A DNA stretch of 64,000 bases from Streptomyces avicenniae (GTDB lineage: Bacteria; Actinomycetota; Actinomycetes; Streptomycetales; Streptomycetaceae). Each line of letters starts with the position of its first letter. Within the stretch, counting starts at the first letter, position 1. Location: contig NZ_JOEK01000018.1 in assembly GCF_000719135.1 (NCBI RefSeq), positions 1-64,000 on the forward strand. The letters are read 5' to 3'. The position numbers and the translations under genes are program-made. The notes beneath the pieces were generated by a model. The model saw nothing but the letters and a program-made list of their open reading frames with translations. It had not been told where the DNA came from and searched no databases. This document shows positions 7,244 through 16,028 of the stretch, piece by piece.

Positions 7244-10200
7244 CGCTGGTTGCTCCCGTCGCCGTAGTCGGCCGGGTAGTCGTACGGCCTGACGTGCTGC
7301 TGGTCGTAGGTCCGGGGCTCGTAGCCGCCGCCCTGGCCGTAGTGCTCCTGGCCGTCCCAGCCGCCGTCCTGCTGCTGCGGGATGGCGCCGCCGTCCTGGT
7401 AGTACGTGCCCTGCTGCGGGTACGGAGCGGCGTACGGGTCCTGCTGCGCGCCGCCGCCGTACGGGTTCTGGCCGTACGGGTCGGGCGCATAGCCGGGCTG
7501 CTGGGGCGGCGGGGCCGGGTCCTGCGCGTACGCGGGCTCGGCCGTGGGCTCCGGCTGCGGGTCGGGCTCGTGGGCGGGCGGGGCGTCCGGGGTGTGGTCG
7601 GTGTCCGGGCCCTGCTGGGCCGGTACGGTCGCCGTCCGGCGGGCACGGCGGCCCTGCGGGGCGGACTCGGGCTGCTCCTCGGGCTCGGGCAGGTCGTCGT
7701 CCAGTTCGCGGCGGCGGCCCGGCAGGGCGAGGACGCCCAGCACGAGCAGGGCGAAGCCCTGGGCCCAGACCCACACCGTGTGGGTGAAGGGCGTCTCGTG
7801 CACGACGGCGAGACGTCCGCCGCCCGCCGGGAGTTCGAAGCCCTGGGCCCAGCCGTCGAGCGTGACGGGGGTGAGTTCCTGGCCGTCGAGGGTGGCGCGC
7901 CAGGCGTCCGACGCGCTGTCGGCGAGCCGGAGCGTGCGGCCCTCGGGTCCTTCCGGCAGGTCGGCGTGGACCTCGACGGTGTCGGCCGGGACGGGGACGG
8001 CCTCGCCGCCCGCGTCCTCGGGGGGCAGCACCGTGGCGCGGGCGACCTCGCGGTCCACCCGCCACAGGGAGGTGCCGTCCTCCTGGCTGAGGCGCTGGAG
8101 CCCCGGGGTGGTGTCGAGGACGCGCCGCAGCTCGTCGGGCGCGCCGTCCTGGACGAGGACGTAGCGCACGGCGTACCCGGCGAGGACGGCAGTCTGGTCG
8201 GCGCCCGATCCGGCGACGAGTTCGCCGACCGCCTGCCCCAGGCCCTCGTCGGGCCCGAGCGCGGCGGCGAGGTCGGCGTCGCCGAGGCGGGCGCCGGAGC
8301 CGCGGACCAGGGTGTACGTGATGTGCCCCGCGGGGGCGTCGGCGTCGCCGCGGCGGCCGGTCAGCACGAGGGTGCGGGCCTGGTCGCGCGTGGCGCTCTC
8401 GGCGGCGACGAACGCGGGCACCTGCACGGCGTTCGTCCGCTCCAGCGGGCCGTCCGCGCCGCCGAGGGCCCAGCCCGCGGCGACGAGCAGCGGTCCGGCC
8501 GCGGCCGTCCCGGCGACGGCCACGGCGAGCGGCTGCCGCCAGCCGAAGCTCTGGGCGGCGACGCGGTACCTGGCGCCGTCGGCGCCGAGCACGCCCGCGC
8601 ACAGCAGCGCGAGGCCGTAGACGAGCGTGGCAGGGCCGGCCCACGCGTCGCCGCTCGACCAGACGGCGAAGACCAGTCCGGCGAGCGCCGCCGTCCAGGC
8701 CGTGAGGATGGCCGGGCGGCGCTCCGAGCGGAGCAGGGCGCCGAGCGCGGCGAGGACGATGCCGAGCAGCAGCCAGGTGCCGGGGGTGCCGGGGCCGCCG
8801 GGGTTGGCGTTCAGCAGCTGAGCGGCGCCCGGCTGGCCGGTGTCGAACGGGAGGCCCGCCTCGTGGACGAACTCGGCCGGGCTGAACAGCACCGACCACG
8901 ACCACGGGCCGAGGAGGACGGCCGGGGTCAGCAGCACGGCCGCCGTCCGCAGGAGCTTCGCCTTCAGCACGCCGGGCGCGGGGCGCAGCGGGAGGACGAG
9001 GGCGACGACGGCGAGCAGCAGCGTGAGCGGCCAGACGACGGGCGTGAAGGCGGTCGTGACGGTGAGGAGGAGCGCGAGCGCCCAGACCGCGCGCCAGGGC
9101 CCGCGCCCGCCGGTGGTGTGACCCGAGGCGAGGACGGCGCAGCGTGCCATGAGGGGCAGCAGGACGGCGAGCACGGCCGTGCCGACCCGGCCGCCCGCGA
9201 GCGCGCCGGTGACGGCGGGCAGGAAGGCGTACGCGATGCTCGCCCAGGCCCGCAGGAGGCGGGACATGACGAGGGGCCGCGAGGCGAAGTAGGCGCTGGC
9301 GCCCGCGAGGGGGACCGCGCCGACGAGCAGGAGGCTCATGGCCGGGCCCGGGTTGCCGAGCAGGAGGCCGGAGAGCAGGCCGATCAGCGCGAGGAACGGG
9401 GGGGCCGTCTCGGTGCCGCCGGTGCCGACGGGCTGCCAGGTCTCCAGGTAGCGGTCCCACAGGGCCCCGGCGTCGGCCGGGGCGGGCAGGAGCGCGCCGC
9501 CCGCGAGCGCGCCGCCGCCGATGAGGTCGCGGCTGGCGAGCAGGGCGGCGAGGAGGAGCCCGAGGAAGAGCATCGGGCCGGGGCGGCGGGCCAGGCGGCG
9601 TACGCGGGCGAACTGCTCGACCTGGAGGTCCTCGGCGTCGTCGTCGGTCGGGCCCGACTCGACGGCGCCGTGCCTGCCGCCCGAGGTGGCGGCCGGGTCG
9701 TTGCGTCCGGAGAAGTTGCTGACGACCTGTTCGGCGGTGGTGCGCAGGGTGGCGCCCGCCGGGGGGAAGAGGGGCCGTAGTTCGCGCGGGTCGAAGCCGG
9801 GGGTCTCGGCGCGTCGGCGGCGGCGGCGCGCGGCGAGGACGCGTTCCGGCCGCAGGAAGGTGCTGAGGAGTCCGGCGGTTTCGTCGAGGGCGCGGCCGGG
9901 GAGCTTTCCGACGAGATAGCCGAGGACGCGCAGGAGGGTGCCGAGGACGAGCCGGAAGACGACCCACGGCAGGGTGCGTCCAGGCGTGTTGACGAGGAGC
10001 GTGTAGGCGGCGGCGGCCTTGTCCACCCGGTGCGGGCTGCCGCCGAGGCGGCCCGCGGAGTCGATGGAGCGGCGTTCGCGCGAGGCGGCCTCGGCGTGGT
10101 GCAGGACGGCGGCGGGGGCGATCAGGACCTGGTGTCCGGCGGCGTGGGCGCGCCAGCACAGGTCGAGGTCGTCGCGCATGAGCGGCAGGCGCCGGTCGAA

Positions 10201-10881
10201 GCCGCCGAGCTGCTCGTAGACGTCGCGGCGGATGAGCATGCCCGCGGTGGACACGGACAGGACGGTACGGACCTGGTCGTGCTGGCCCTGGTCCTGTTCG
10301 CGGCGGTCGAGGCCGGTCCAGCGGCGTCCGCTGTGGGCGACGCTCGCGCCGGTCTCCAGGAGCTGCCTGCGGTCGTACCAGCCGCGGAGCTTGGCGCCGA
10401 CGATGGTTGCCGAGGGGCTGGCGTCCGCCTGGCGCAGCAGTTCCATCAGGGCGTCGGGCGCCGGGGCGGAGTCGTCGTGCAGCAGCCACAGCCAGTGGAC
10501 GGGTTCGCCGTGCGGGAACTCGGGCAGGTCGTAGGTGCTGTTGTCCCAGGTGCGGGTGGCCGGGTCCCAGGCGGGTGGCCGCTTGAGGTAGGGCAGTTCG
10601 TCCGGTGTGAGGACGGGCGCGGTGCGGGTCGCCTCGGCGACGGCTGTGCCGAAGCCGGTGCGGCGGGCGAGGTGCAGGACCCGCTCGGCGCCGAGCGCTT
10701 CGGTGACCAGGGTGGCGGAGGAGTCGGCGCTGCCGGTGTCGGCTGCGATGACGTCCTGGACCGGCCGGTCCTGGCCGAGCAGTCCCCGCAGAACCTCGGG
10801 GAGCCAGCGTTCGCCGTCGTGCGAGACGAGCACAGCGGTGACGACGTGCCGCGGGAATTCGGGATGGCTTTGCACGGACAT
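7240..10881 (-). CDS. Large multi-pass family 2 glycosyltransferase
   Basis: 1213 residues from ATG 10881 (MSVQSHPEFPRHVVTAVLVS). The N-terminal 270 residues form a GT-A domain: VTAVLVSHDGERWLPEVLRGL, the ADTGSADSS nucleotide site, the HDDS acidic motif and a DDLDLCWRAHAAGHQVLI acceptor region. From about residue 400 to 780 there are many hydrophobic segments (roughly a dozen predicted helices), followed by an extracytoplasmic domain and one more membrane segment near residue 1030. The last 170 residues are proline-, glutamine- and tyrosine-rich with repeated PYG units. It is probably a membrane glycosyltransferase for a wall polysaccharide. It is coupled to DUF5719 downstream and lies next to whiB and the mannose genes. 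The substrate cannot be read from the sequence. Confidence 0.88.
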   Translation of the reverse strand: MSVQSHPEFPRHVVTAVLVSHDGERWLPEVLRGLLGQDRPVQDVIAADTGSADSSATLVTEALGAERVLHLARRTGFGTAVAEATRTAPVLTPDELPYLKRPPAWDPATRTWDNSTYDLPEFPHGEPVHWLWLLHDDSAPAPDALMELLRQADASPSATIVGAKLRGWYDRRQLLETGASVAHSGRRWTGLDRREQDQGQHDQVRTVLSVSTAGMLIRRDVYEQLGGFDRRLPLMRDDLDLCWRAHAAGHQVLIAPAAVLHHAEAASRERRSIDSAGRLGGSPHRVDKAAAAYTLLVNTPGRTLPWVVFRLVLGTLLRVLGYLVGKLPGRALDETAGLLSTFLRPERVLAARRRRRRAETPGFDPRELRPLFPPAGATLRTTAEQVVSNFSGRNDPAATSGGRHGAVESGPTDDDAEDLQVEQFARVRRLARRPGPMLFLGLLLAALLASRDLIGGGALAGGALLPAPADAGALWDRYLETWQPVGTGGTETAPPFLALIGLLSGLLLGNPGPAMSLLLVGAVPLAGASAYFASRPLVMSRLLRAWASIAYAFLPAVTGALAGGRVGTAVLAVLLPLMARCAVLASGHTTGGRGPWRAVWALALLLTVTTAFTPVVWPLTLLLAVVALVLPLRPAPGVLKAKLLRTAAVLLTPAVLLGPWSWSVLFSPAEFVHEAGLPFDTGQPGAAQLLNANPGGPGTPGTWLLLGIVLAALGALLRSERRPAILTAWTAALAGLVFAVWSSGDAWAGPATLVYGLALLCAGVLGADGARYRVAAQSFGWRQPLAVAVAGTAAAGPLLVAAGWALGGADGPLERTNAVQVPAFVAAESATRDQARTLVLTGRRGDADAPAGHITYTLVRGSGARLGDADLAAALGPDEGLGQAVGELVAGSGADQTAVLAGYAVRYVLVQDGAPDELRRVLDTTPGLQRLSQEDGTSLWRVDREVARATVLPPEDAGGEAVPVPADTVEVHADLPEGPEGRTLRLADSASDAWRATLDGQELTPVTLDGWAQGFELPAGGGRLAVVHETPFTHTVWVWAQGFALLVLGVLALPGRRRELDDDLPEPEEQPESAPQGRRARRTATVPAQQGPDTDHTPDAPPAHEPDPQPEPTAEPAYAQDPAPPPQQPGYAPDPYGQNPYGGGAQQDPYAAPYPQQGTYYQDGGAIPQQQDGGWDGQEHYGQGGGYEPRTYDQQHVRPYDYPADYGDGSNQR

Positions 10882-10997
10882 CGAGGGCGGGCCCCGGTTC
10901 GCTGGACGGTGGTGGACGTCGCACCACACTAGCGGCTGGATCGCTCGCCACCCTCCGGTGCGCCGGGGCGCTCCGCCGACCGGTCCCCGGCGTCCGT

Positions 10998-11261
10998 TCA
11001 GACCGCCGCCTTCTTCAGCCTGCGCCGCTCCCGCTCGGACAATCCGCCCCAGATGCCGAAACGTTCGTCGTTGGCGAGGGCGTATTCAAGACATTCCGAG
11101 CGGACCTCGCAGGCGAGGCACACCTTCTTCGCCTCACGTGTGGAGCCGCCCTTCTCGGGGAAGAACGACTCGGGGTCGGTCTGGGCGCACAGCGCGCGCT
11201 CCTGCCAGCCGAGTTCTTCGTCCGCCTCTTCGACGAGCAGTTGTTGGAACAGCTCGGTCAT
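10998..11261 (-). CDS. whiB: Sporulation regulator WhiB
   Basis: 87 residues with the four iron-sulfur ligands Cys25, Cys48, Cys51 and Cys57, the VCLACEVRSECLEYALA cluster, the GIWGG turn and the basic SERERRRLKKAAV tail that contacts DNA. Length and sequence are those of WhiB itself rather than of other Wbl paralogues. WhiB is a [4Fe-4S] transcription factor that acts with WhiA to trigger sporulation septation and to shut down aerial growth. The gene stands alone on the minus strand with a 545-bp upstream gap, as expected for a gene with complex developmental control. The glycosyltransferase gene follows 116 bp downstream on the same strand. The ATG has an AGGGG ribosome site. Confidence 0.97.
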   Translation of the reverse strand: MTELFQQLLVEEADEELGWQERALCAQTDPESFFPEKGGSTREAKKVCLACEVRSECLEYALANDERFGIWGGLSERERRRLKKAAV

Positions 11262-11806
11262 ATGCGCGCCCCTCGTCTTCTTTGCGTCCCCGTGATGCCG
11301 TCGTTATCGGTCCCGCTCGAACGACATGAGTGAAATTACAGGTGTGGGGCTCTGTGGCAGTCAAGCCACGATCTGCCATTCACCCGATGATTCACCCTGC
11401 GGCACCACAGCCATACGGAAAGTGTTCAAATCGGCACAAACTATGCTCGCCCACCCCGCTGCCGGACTCCCAACCCGGTCGTTCTCACTCACTTCAGGTC
11501 TCCTTCCGCAAAGAAGGACGACCGCACGCGCCGATACGTTGCCACCGGCGTACGACAGCGACGGAGATCACAGCCGCATCACGGATGAGCAACGGGGCAC
11601 CTGTCCCGGACCTGTCGCGCATAAACCTTTCGGCACACGACAGAACCTGAAGTGGTGAAACAATGACCAGGGCCGCCTACCCCGTTGACCGGACGGTACG
11701 CGGACGCGTCTGTGCGCGCGGGCCCACCGGTCCCGTACGGTGAGCTTCCGTCAGTTCTTCTCCCGTCTTCTCCCGACCCCGATCGCATCGAGGCACACCG
11801 CACTCC
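11262..11806. promoter_or_regulatory. Upstream region of whiB, no gene seen
   Basis: A 545-bp stretch, visibly less G/C-rich than its surroundings, between whiB and the divergent cysteine-dioxygenase-like gene. Short open frames in it lack the third-position G/C bias of real genes here. It contains a 10-bp inverted repeat of distant copies, CACTTCAGGT at 11490-11499 and ACCTGAAGTG at 11645-11654, and a small stem GTGGC/GCCAC near 11355. It should hold the whiB promoters. I could not identify a full BldD or WhiA site by eye. Confidence 0.6.
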
Positions 11807-12307
11807 ATGGACAACGACAACGCGATCGCCGGCGACCCGCTGGCGCTCCCGCACCTGCTGCCGCCCGTCACGGGGCACCCCACCACCGTCGCCCAGTTCG
11901 CCGGCCTCGCCGGCGCGCTGGCCGGGGACCGGGAGTGTTGGGCGCCGCTGGTCAGGTACGACGCGGCGAGTCGTTGGTACCACCGGCTGCGGACGGGCCC
12001 CGGGTACGAGGTGTGGCTCCTCAGCTGGGTGCCTGGCCAGGGCAGCGGACGGCACGACCACGGCGCGTCGAGCGGCGTGTGCACCGTGCTCTCCGGCGTG
12101 CTCACGGAGGACGCGGGGCCGCGCGGCTCCCGCGTCCTGACGCCCGGTTCGCTGCGCGTCTTCGCCCCCGGCTACGTGCACGAGATGGTCAACGCGTCGC
12201 TGGAGCCCGCCGTCAGTCTCCATGTCTACTTCCCCGGTCTGACGGAGATGCGGATGTACCCGCGCGAGGCCGCCGCACCCGTGTCACGTGAGGCGTTGGC
12301 CTGCTGA
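11807..12307 (+). CDS. Cysteine dioxygenase family cupin protein
   Basis: 166 residues with the cupin metal-binding motif of the bacterial cysteine dioxygenase family. GSGRHDHGASSGVCTVLSGVL supplies two histidines, and FAPGYVHEMVNASLEPAVSLHVYFP supplies the third histidine and the end of the second cupin motif. The family oxidises cysteine or 3-mercaptopropionate to a sulfinic acid with an Fe(II) centre. The substrate cannot be settled here. Length is normal for the short actinobacterial members. It is the first gene of a plus-strand run with fbiA and fbiB but ends 13 bp before fbiA, whose promoter overlaps its stop, so it may be transcribed separately. The start ATG at 11807 lacks a strong ribosome site. 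Confidence 0.85.
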   Translation: MDNDNAIAGDPLALPHLLPPVTGHPTTVAQFAGLAGALAGDRECWAPLVRYDAASRWYHRLRTGPGYEVWLLSWVPGQGSGRHDHGASSGVCTVLSGVLTEDAGPRGSRVLTPGSLRVFAPGYVHEMVNASLEPAVSLHVYFPGLTEMRMYPREAAAPVSREALAC

Positions 12308-12320
12308 CAGACTGGGGCGC

Positions 12321-13286
12321 ATGCGACGTATCGTGGCTCTCTCCGGCGGCATCGGCGGGGCCCGCTTCCTGCGGGGACTTCGCCGGGCCGCCCCCGAGGC
12401 GGACCTCACCGTCATCGGCAACACAGGCGACGACATCCATCTGTTCGGACTGAAGGTCTGTCCCGACCTCGACACCGTGATGTACACCCTCGGCGGCGGC
12501 ATCCACGAGGAGCAGGGCTGGGGCCGCGCCGGGGAGACGTTCGCCGTCAAGGAGGAGCTGGCCGCCTACGGCGTCGGGCCCGAGTGGTTCGGGCTCGGCG
12601 ACCGTGACTTCGCGACGCACATCGTGCGCACGCAGATGCTGGCGGCCGGTTATCCGCTGAGCGCCGTCACCGAGGCGCTGTGCCGCCGCTGGGAGCCGGG
12701 GGTGCGGCTGCTGCCGATGACCGACGACCGCGTCGAGACGCACGTCCTGATCGACGACGGCGACGGCGGGCGCAAGGCCGTGCACTTCCAGGAGTACTGG
12801 GTGCGGCTGCGCGCCGAGGTGCCCGCGCACGCGATCGTGCCCGTCGGCGCCGAGCAGTCCGTCCCGGCGCCCGGCGTGCTGGAGGCGATCGCCGCGGCCG
12901 ACGTCGTCCTCTTCCCGCCGTCGAACCCGGTGGTCAGCGTGGGCACGATCCTGGCCGTCCCCGGCATGCGGGAGGCGATCGCCGACGCCGGGGTACCGGT
13001 CGTGGGCCTGTCCCCCATCATCGGCGGCGCGCCGGTGCGCGGCATGGCGGACAAGGTCCTCGCCGCGGTCGGCGTGGAGGCGAGCGCGGCGGCCGTCGCA
13101 CAGCACTACGGCTCCGGGCTGCTGGACGGCTGGCTCGTGGACACCGCCGACAAGGACGCCGTGGACGTCGTGGAGGCGGACGGCATCCGCTGCCGGGCCG
13201 TGCCGCTGCTGATGACGGACATCGAGGCCACCACCGCCATGGCGCACGCCGCGCTGACGCTGGCCGGGGAGGTCAGGGCCGTATGA
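12321..13286 (+). CDS. fbiA: 2-phospho-L-lactate transferase (coenzyme F420 biosynthesis)
   Basis: 321 residues beginning [20 protein letters not shown], the CofD/FbiA signature for nucleotide and deazaflavin binding. [25 protein letters not shown] supplies the conserved acidic and asparagine residues, and [14 protein letters not shown] and [14 protein letters not shown] are further family blocks. The enzyme joins the phosphoenolpyruvate- or lactate-derived guanylyl intermediate to the 7,8-didemethyl-8-hydroxy-5-deazariboflavin (Fo) chromophore. The stop overlaps the fbiB start as ATGA, so the two are translationally coupled. CAGACT lies 7 nt before the ATG and could be a -10 for a leaderless message. 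A start 33 nt upstream lies inside the preceding gene and is not favoured. Confidence 0.95.
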   Translation: MRRIVALSGGIGGARFLRGLRRAAPEADLTVIGNTGDDIHLFGLKVCPDLDTVMYTLGGGIHEEQGWGRAGETFAVKEELAAYGVGPEWFGLGDRDFATHIVRTQMLAAGYPLSAVTEALCRRWEPGVRLLPMTDDRVETHVLIDDGDGGRKAVHFQEYWVRLRAEVPAHAIVPVGAEQSVPAPGVLEAIAAADVVLFPPSNPVVSVGTILAVPGMREAIADAGVPVVGLSPIIGGAPVRGMADKVLAAVGVEASAAAVAQHYGSGLLDGWLVDTADKDAVDVVEADGIRCRAVPLLMTDIEATTAMAHAALTLAGEVRAV

Positions 13287-14620
13287 CGGACTCGGGACAG
13301 CGGGCGCAGGGCGCGCCGTCGTACTCCGTCTGGGCGCTGCCCGGCATCCCGGAGGTCCGCGCGGGGGACGACCTGGCGAAGCTCGTCGCGGACGCGGCGA
13401 CGGCTCCAGGGCTGCCGGGGCTGGCCGACGGCGACGTGGTGATCGTGACGTCGAAGATCGTGAGCAAGGCCGAGGGGCGGCTGCGGCAGGCCGACGACCG
13501 GCAGGCCGCCATCGACGAGGAGACCGTGCGGGTCGTCGCCCGGCGCGGGCAGGCCAGGATCGTGGAGTCGCGGCAGGGCTTCATCATGGCCGCCGCGGGC
13601 GTGGACGCCTCCAACACGCCGGTGGGGACCGTGCTGCTGCTCCCGGAGGACCCGGACGCCTCGGCCGCGCTCATCAGGCGGGGCCTGCGGGAGCTGCTGT
13701 CCGTCGAGGTCGGTGTCGTCGTCACGGACACGTTCGGCCGTCCGTGGCGCGAGGGGCAGACGGACGTGGCGATCGGCGCGGCCGGGATCGAGGTCATGGA
13801 CGACCTGCGGGGCGGCGTCGATCCGTACGGCAACCCGCTGGGCGTCACGATGACGGCGCTCGCGGACGAGCTGGCGGGCGCGGGCGACCTCGTGAAGGGG
13901 AAGACGGCGGGGCTGCCCGTCGCCGTGCTGCGCGGGCTCGCGCACCGTGTGGGCGCGACGGGGCAGGTGGCGCGCGACCTCATCAGGGACGCGGCGGGTG
14001 ACATGTTCAGGCTCGGGACGTCGGAGGCCGTGCGCGAGGCGGTGACGATGCGGCGGACCGTGCGGGAGTTCACCGGCGAGCCGGTGGACCCGGCGGCGGT
14101 GCGGCGCGCGGTCGCCGCGGCCGTGACGGCGCCGGCGCCGCACCACACGACGCCCTGGCGGTTCGTACTGCTGGAGTCGGCGGGGGCGCGGGAGCGGCTG
14201 CTCGACGTGATGCGGGAGGCGTGGATCGCCGACCTGCGGCGGGACGGGAAGTCGGAGGAGAGCATCGCGCGGCGCGTGCGGCGCGGCGAGGTGTTGCGGG
14301 CGGCGCCGTACCTGGTGGTGCCGTGCCTGGTCACCGAGGGCGCGCACCCCTATCCGGACGCGCGGCGGGCCGGGGCCGAGCGGGAGATGTTCGTGGTCGC
14401 CATGGGCGCGGGCGTGCAGAACCTGCTGGTCGCGCTCGCGGGCGAGGGGCTCGGCTCGGCGTGGGTGTCGTCCACGATGTTCTGCCGCGCCGAGGTGCGG
14501 GCGGAGCTGGGGATCCCGGCGGGCTGGGACCCGATGGGCGCGGTGGCGGTCGGGCACGCGGCGGCGCCGCCGAAAGTCAGGCCGGTGCGGGACGCGGAGG
14601 CGTTCGTCGAGGTCAGGTGA
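13283..14620 (+). CDS. fbiB: Coenzyme F420-0:L-glutamate ligase with C-terminal nitroreductase-like domain
   Basis: 445 residues, the two-domain actinobacterial FbiB. Residues about 10-240 are the CofE ligase domain: [77 protein letters not shown] and [14 protein letters not shown]. Residues about 250-445 are a flavin-binding nitroreductase-like domain ([21 protein letters not shown]...). The enzyme adds glutamates to F420-0 to make the polyglutamylated cofactor. The C-terminal domain reduces the dehydro form. It is coupled to fbiA by a 4-nt overlap. Both domains appear complete. It converges with the first LCP gene, 18 bp away. Confidence 0.95.
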   Translation: MTDSGQRAQGAPSYSVWALPGIPEVRAGDDLAKLVADAATAPGLPGLADGDVVIVTSKIVSKAEGRLRQADDRQAAIDEETVRVVARRGQARIVESRQGFIMAAAGVDASNTPVGTVLLLPEDPDASAALIRRGLRELLSVEVGVVVTDTFGRPWREGQTDVAIGAAGIEVMDDLRGGVDPYGNPLGVTMTALADELAGAGDLVKGKTAGLPVAVLRGLAHRVGATGQVARDLIRDAAGDMFRLGTSEAVREAVTMRRTVREFTGEPVDPAAVRRAVAAAVTAPAPHHTTPWRFVLLESAGARERLLDVMREAWIADLRRDGKSEESIARRVRRGEVLRAAPYLVVPCLVTEGAHPYPDARRAGAEREMFVVAMGAGVQNLLVALAGEGLGSAWVSSTMFCRAEVRAELGIPAGWDPMGAVAVGHAAAPPKVRPVRDAEAFVEVR

Positions 14621-14638
14621 GCCGAGGGCGGCCGGAGT

Positions 14639-15745
14639 TCAGCACAGGACCTCGTCCGCCGTGGTCGTGGGCGGGGCGACGCCCGTGGCCGGGGACGGCG
14701 TGGCGTCCTGCGCGGCCTCGTCGCCGTCCGGGCGCCCCGGCTCGTCGGGCAACGGACGGTCGTCGCGGACGGCGTCGAACAGGCGGTCGGCCGCCGTGTC
14801 GTCCCAGACGAGGGTGGAGCCGAGGCCGGGCACGTCCCGGGCCGTGTCGGCGATCGGCACGGAGCCGAAGCGCGTGTCCGACGTGGTCAGCCCGCCCATG
14901 GCGCGGGCGAGCGTCAGCATCTCCTCGGCGCCGAAGCCGCGGTCGGCGCTGACCGAGCCGAGGAGGGCATCGACGGTGTCGGACAGGCGGCCAGGGTTGA
15001 GCAGGGTGCCGCTGCCGAGCGCCTGGTCGAGGAAGGCGGCGAGGAAGCGCTGCTGCCGCTCCATCCGGCCGAGGTCGGATGCGCCGTCGAGATGCCGTGC
15101 GCGGACGTACGCCAGGGCCTGCGCGCCGTCGATGCTGCTGGTGCCCGCGGGCAGGTCGAGGCCCGCGTAGGCGTCCTTGAGCGGGCGCTCCGTGCAGACG
15201 CGGACGCCGCCGACGACGTCCACGGCGCGCATGAAGCTGACGAAGCTGACCTCCAGGTAGTGATCGACGCGCACGCCGGTCAGGTCCTCGACGGTGCGGA
15301 CCATGAGGCCGGGGCCGCCGTGGGAGAGGGCGGCGTTCAGCTTGTCGGGGTGGGACGGGTGCTGATCACCCGTCACGGCGAAGGTGTGCGCGGGCAGTTC
15401 CGCGTAGGAGTCGCGGGGCAGGCTGACGAGGTCCACGCGGTCGCGTTCCGCCGAGACGTGGAGGAGGAGGACGGCGTCCGCGCAGTGGCAGGCCGTGCTG
15501 CCGAGGTGGTACGCGCGGCGCTCCTCCTCGGTGAGGCCCTCGCGGCTGTCGGTGCCGATGAGGAGGACGTTCAGGCCGCGGCCCGCCGCGGGGCGGTCGT
15601 CCAGGCCGTCGAACGGATCGACGCGGCGGACGCCGTCGGTGACCGTGCCGACCATGGCGTGCCCGACGCCGCTGGTCGCGAGGATCAGGGCGGCCAGGCC
15701 GGCGGCGGCGCGCAGGGCCCGGCGGCGGGTGCGTCCGGCTGGCAT
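14639..15745 (-). CDS. LytR-CpsA-Psr (LCP) family protein 1
   Basis: 368 residues with a basic N-terminus and one membrane anchor (about residues 12-34), then an extracellular LCP domain. The catalytic features are intact: LIGTDSREGLTEEE, ADAVLLLHVSAERDRVDLVSLPRDSY, the LNAALSHGGPGLMVRTVEDLTG lipid-pocket segment, and the arginine-rich ALAYVRARHLDGASDLGRMERQQRF. LCP enzymes transfer polysaccharide or teichoic-acid-type polymers from undecaprenyl phosphate carriers to peptidoglycan. There is no LytR C-terminal domain, only a short proline/threonine-rich tail. A GGGAGG ribosome site precedes the ATG. It converges with fbiB and heads the first of five LCP genes in 13 kb. Confidence 0.93.
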   Translation of the reverse strand: MPAGRTRRRALRAAAGLAALILATSGVGHAMVGTVTDGVRRVDPFDGLDDRPAAGRGLNVLLIGTDSREGLTEEERRAYHLGSTACHCADAVLLLHVSAERDRVDLVSLPRDSYAELPAHTFAVTGDQHPSHPDKLNAALSHGGPGLMVRTVEDLTGVRVDHYLEVSFVSFMRAVDVVGGVRVCTERPLKDAYAGLDLPAGTSSIDGAQALAYVRARHLDGASDLGRMERQQRFLAAFLDQALGSGTLLNPGRLSDTVDALLGSVSADRGFGAEEMLTLARAMGGLTTSDTRFGSVPIADTARDVPGLGSTLVWDDTAADRLFDAVRDDRPLPDEPGRPDGDEAAQDATPSPATGVAPPTTTADEVLC

Positions 15746-16028
15746 GGTCCACCACCTCCCGCCTGCACGGTATGGCCATACGATCTACCGACCGGGGCGG
15801 CGCGCGTCGGGTTCGCCCGTTCGCGGTAACGCGCCCCGGCGGCGGTGGCCGCTCCCGATCCCCCGGCGGGCCTGACGGGCGAGCCCGCCGCCCGACCGGG
15901 GGCCCGGCAGGAACAACGACCGGAGCGCGGGGAGTTGACCCGCCGCGCCGGCCCTGGGCCTGGCTACCGCTCTCGCGGGACCCCGTCAAGCGGCGCCGGG
16001 GCCACGGCCGTTGGCGTCCCGGCGTGGC
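15746..16028. other. Intergenic gap between LCP genes with a 12-bp palindrome
   Basis: No gene is seen. GTATGGCCATAC at 15770-15781 is a perfect 12-bp palindrome 25 bp upstream of the LCP1 start, where a promoter would be expected. The rest is very G/C-rich and shows no other clear signal. Confidence 0.45.

Noticed and set aside
7294..9780. Plus-strand frame of 828 codons opposite the glycosyltransferase
   Set aside because: Low-complexity antisense shadow without any domain. The opposite strand has a recognisable GT2 protein.
5726..10951. One 1741-codon minus-strand open frame covering DUF5719 and the glycosyltransferase region
   Set aside because: Only its last third is DUF5719. Further upstream the frame is the shadow of the glycosyltransferase gene, with arginine/proline-rich nonsense. 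The GTGA overlap shows two separate genes.
11330..11658. Overlapping plus-strand frames in the whiB upstream region
   Set aside because: Third positions lack the G/C bias of real genes here and no motif is seen. The region is better read as regulatory.
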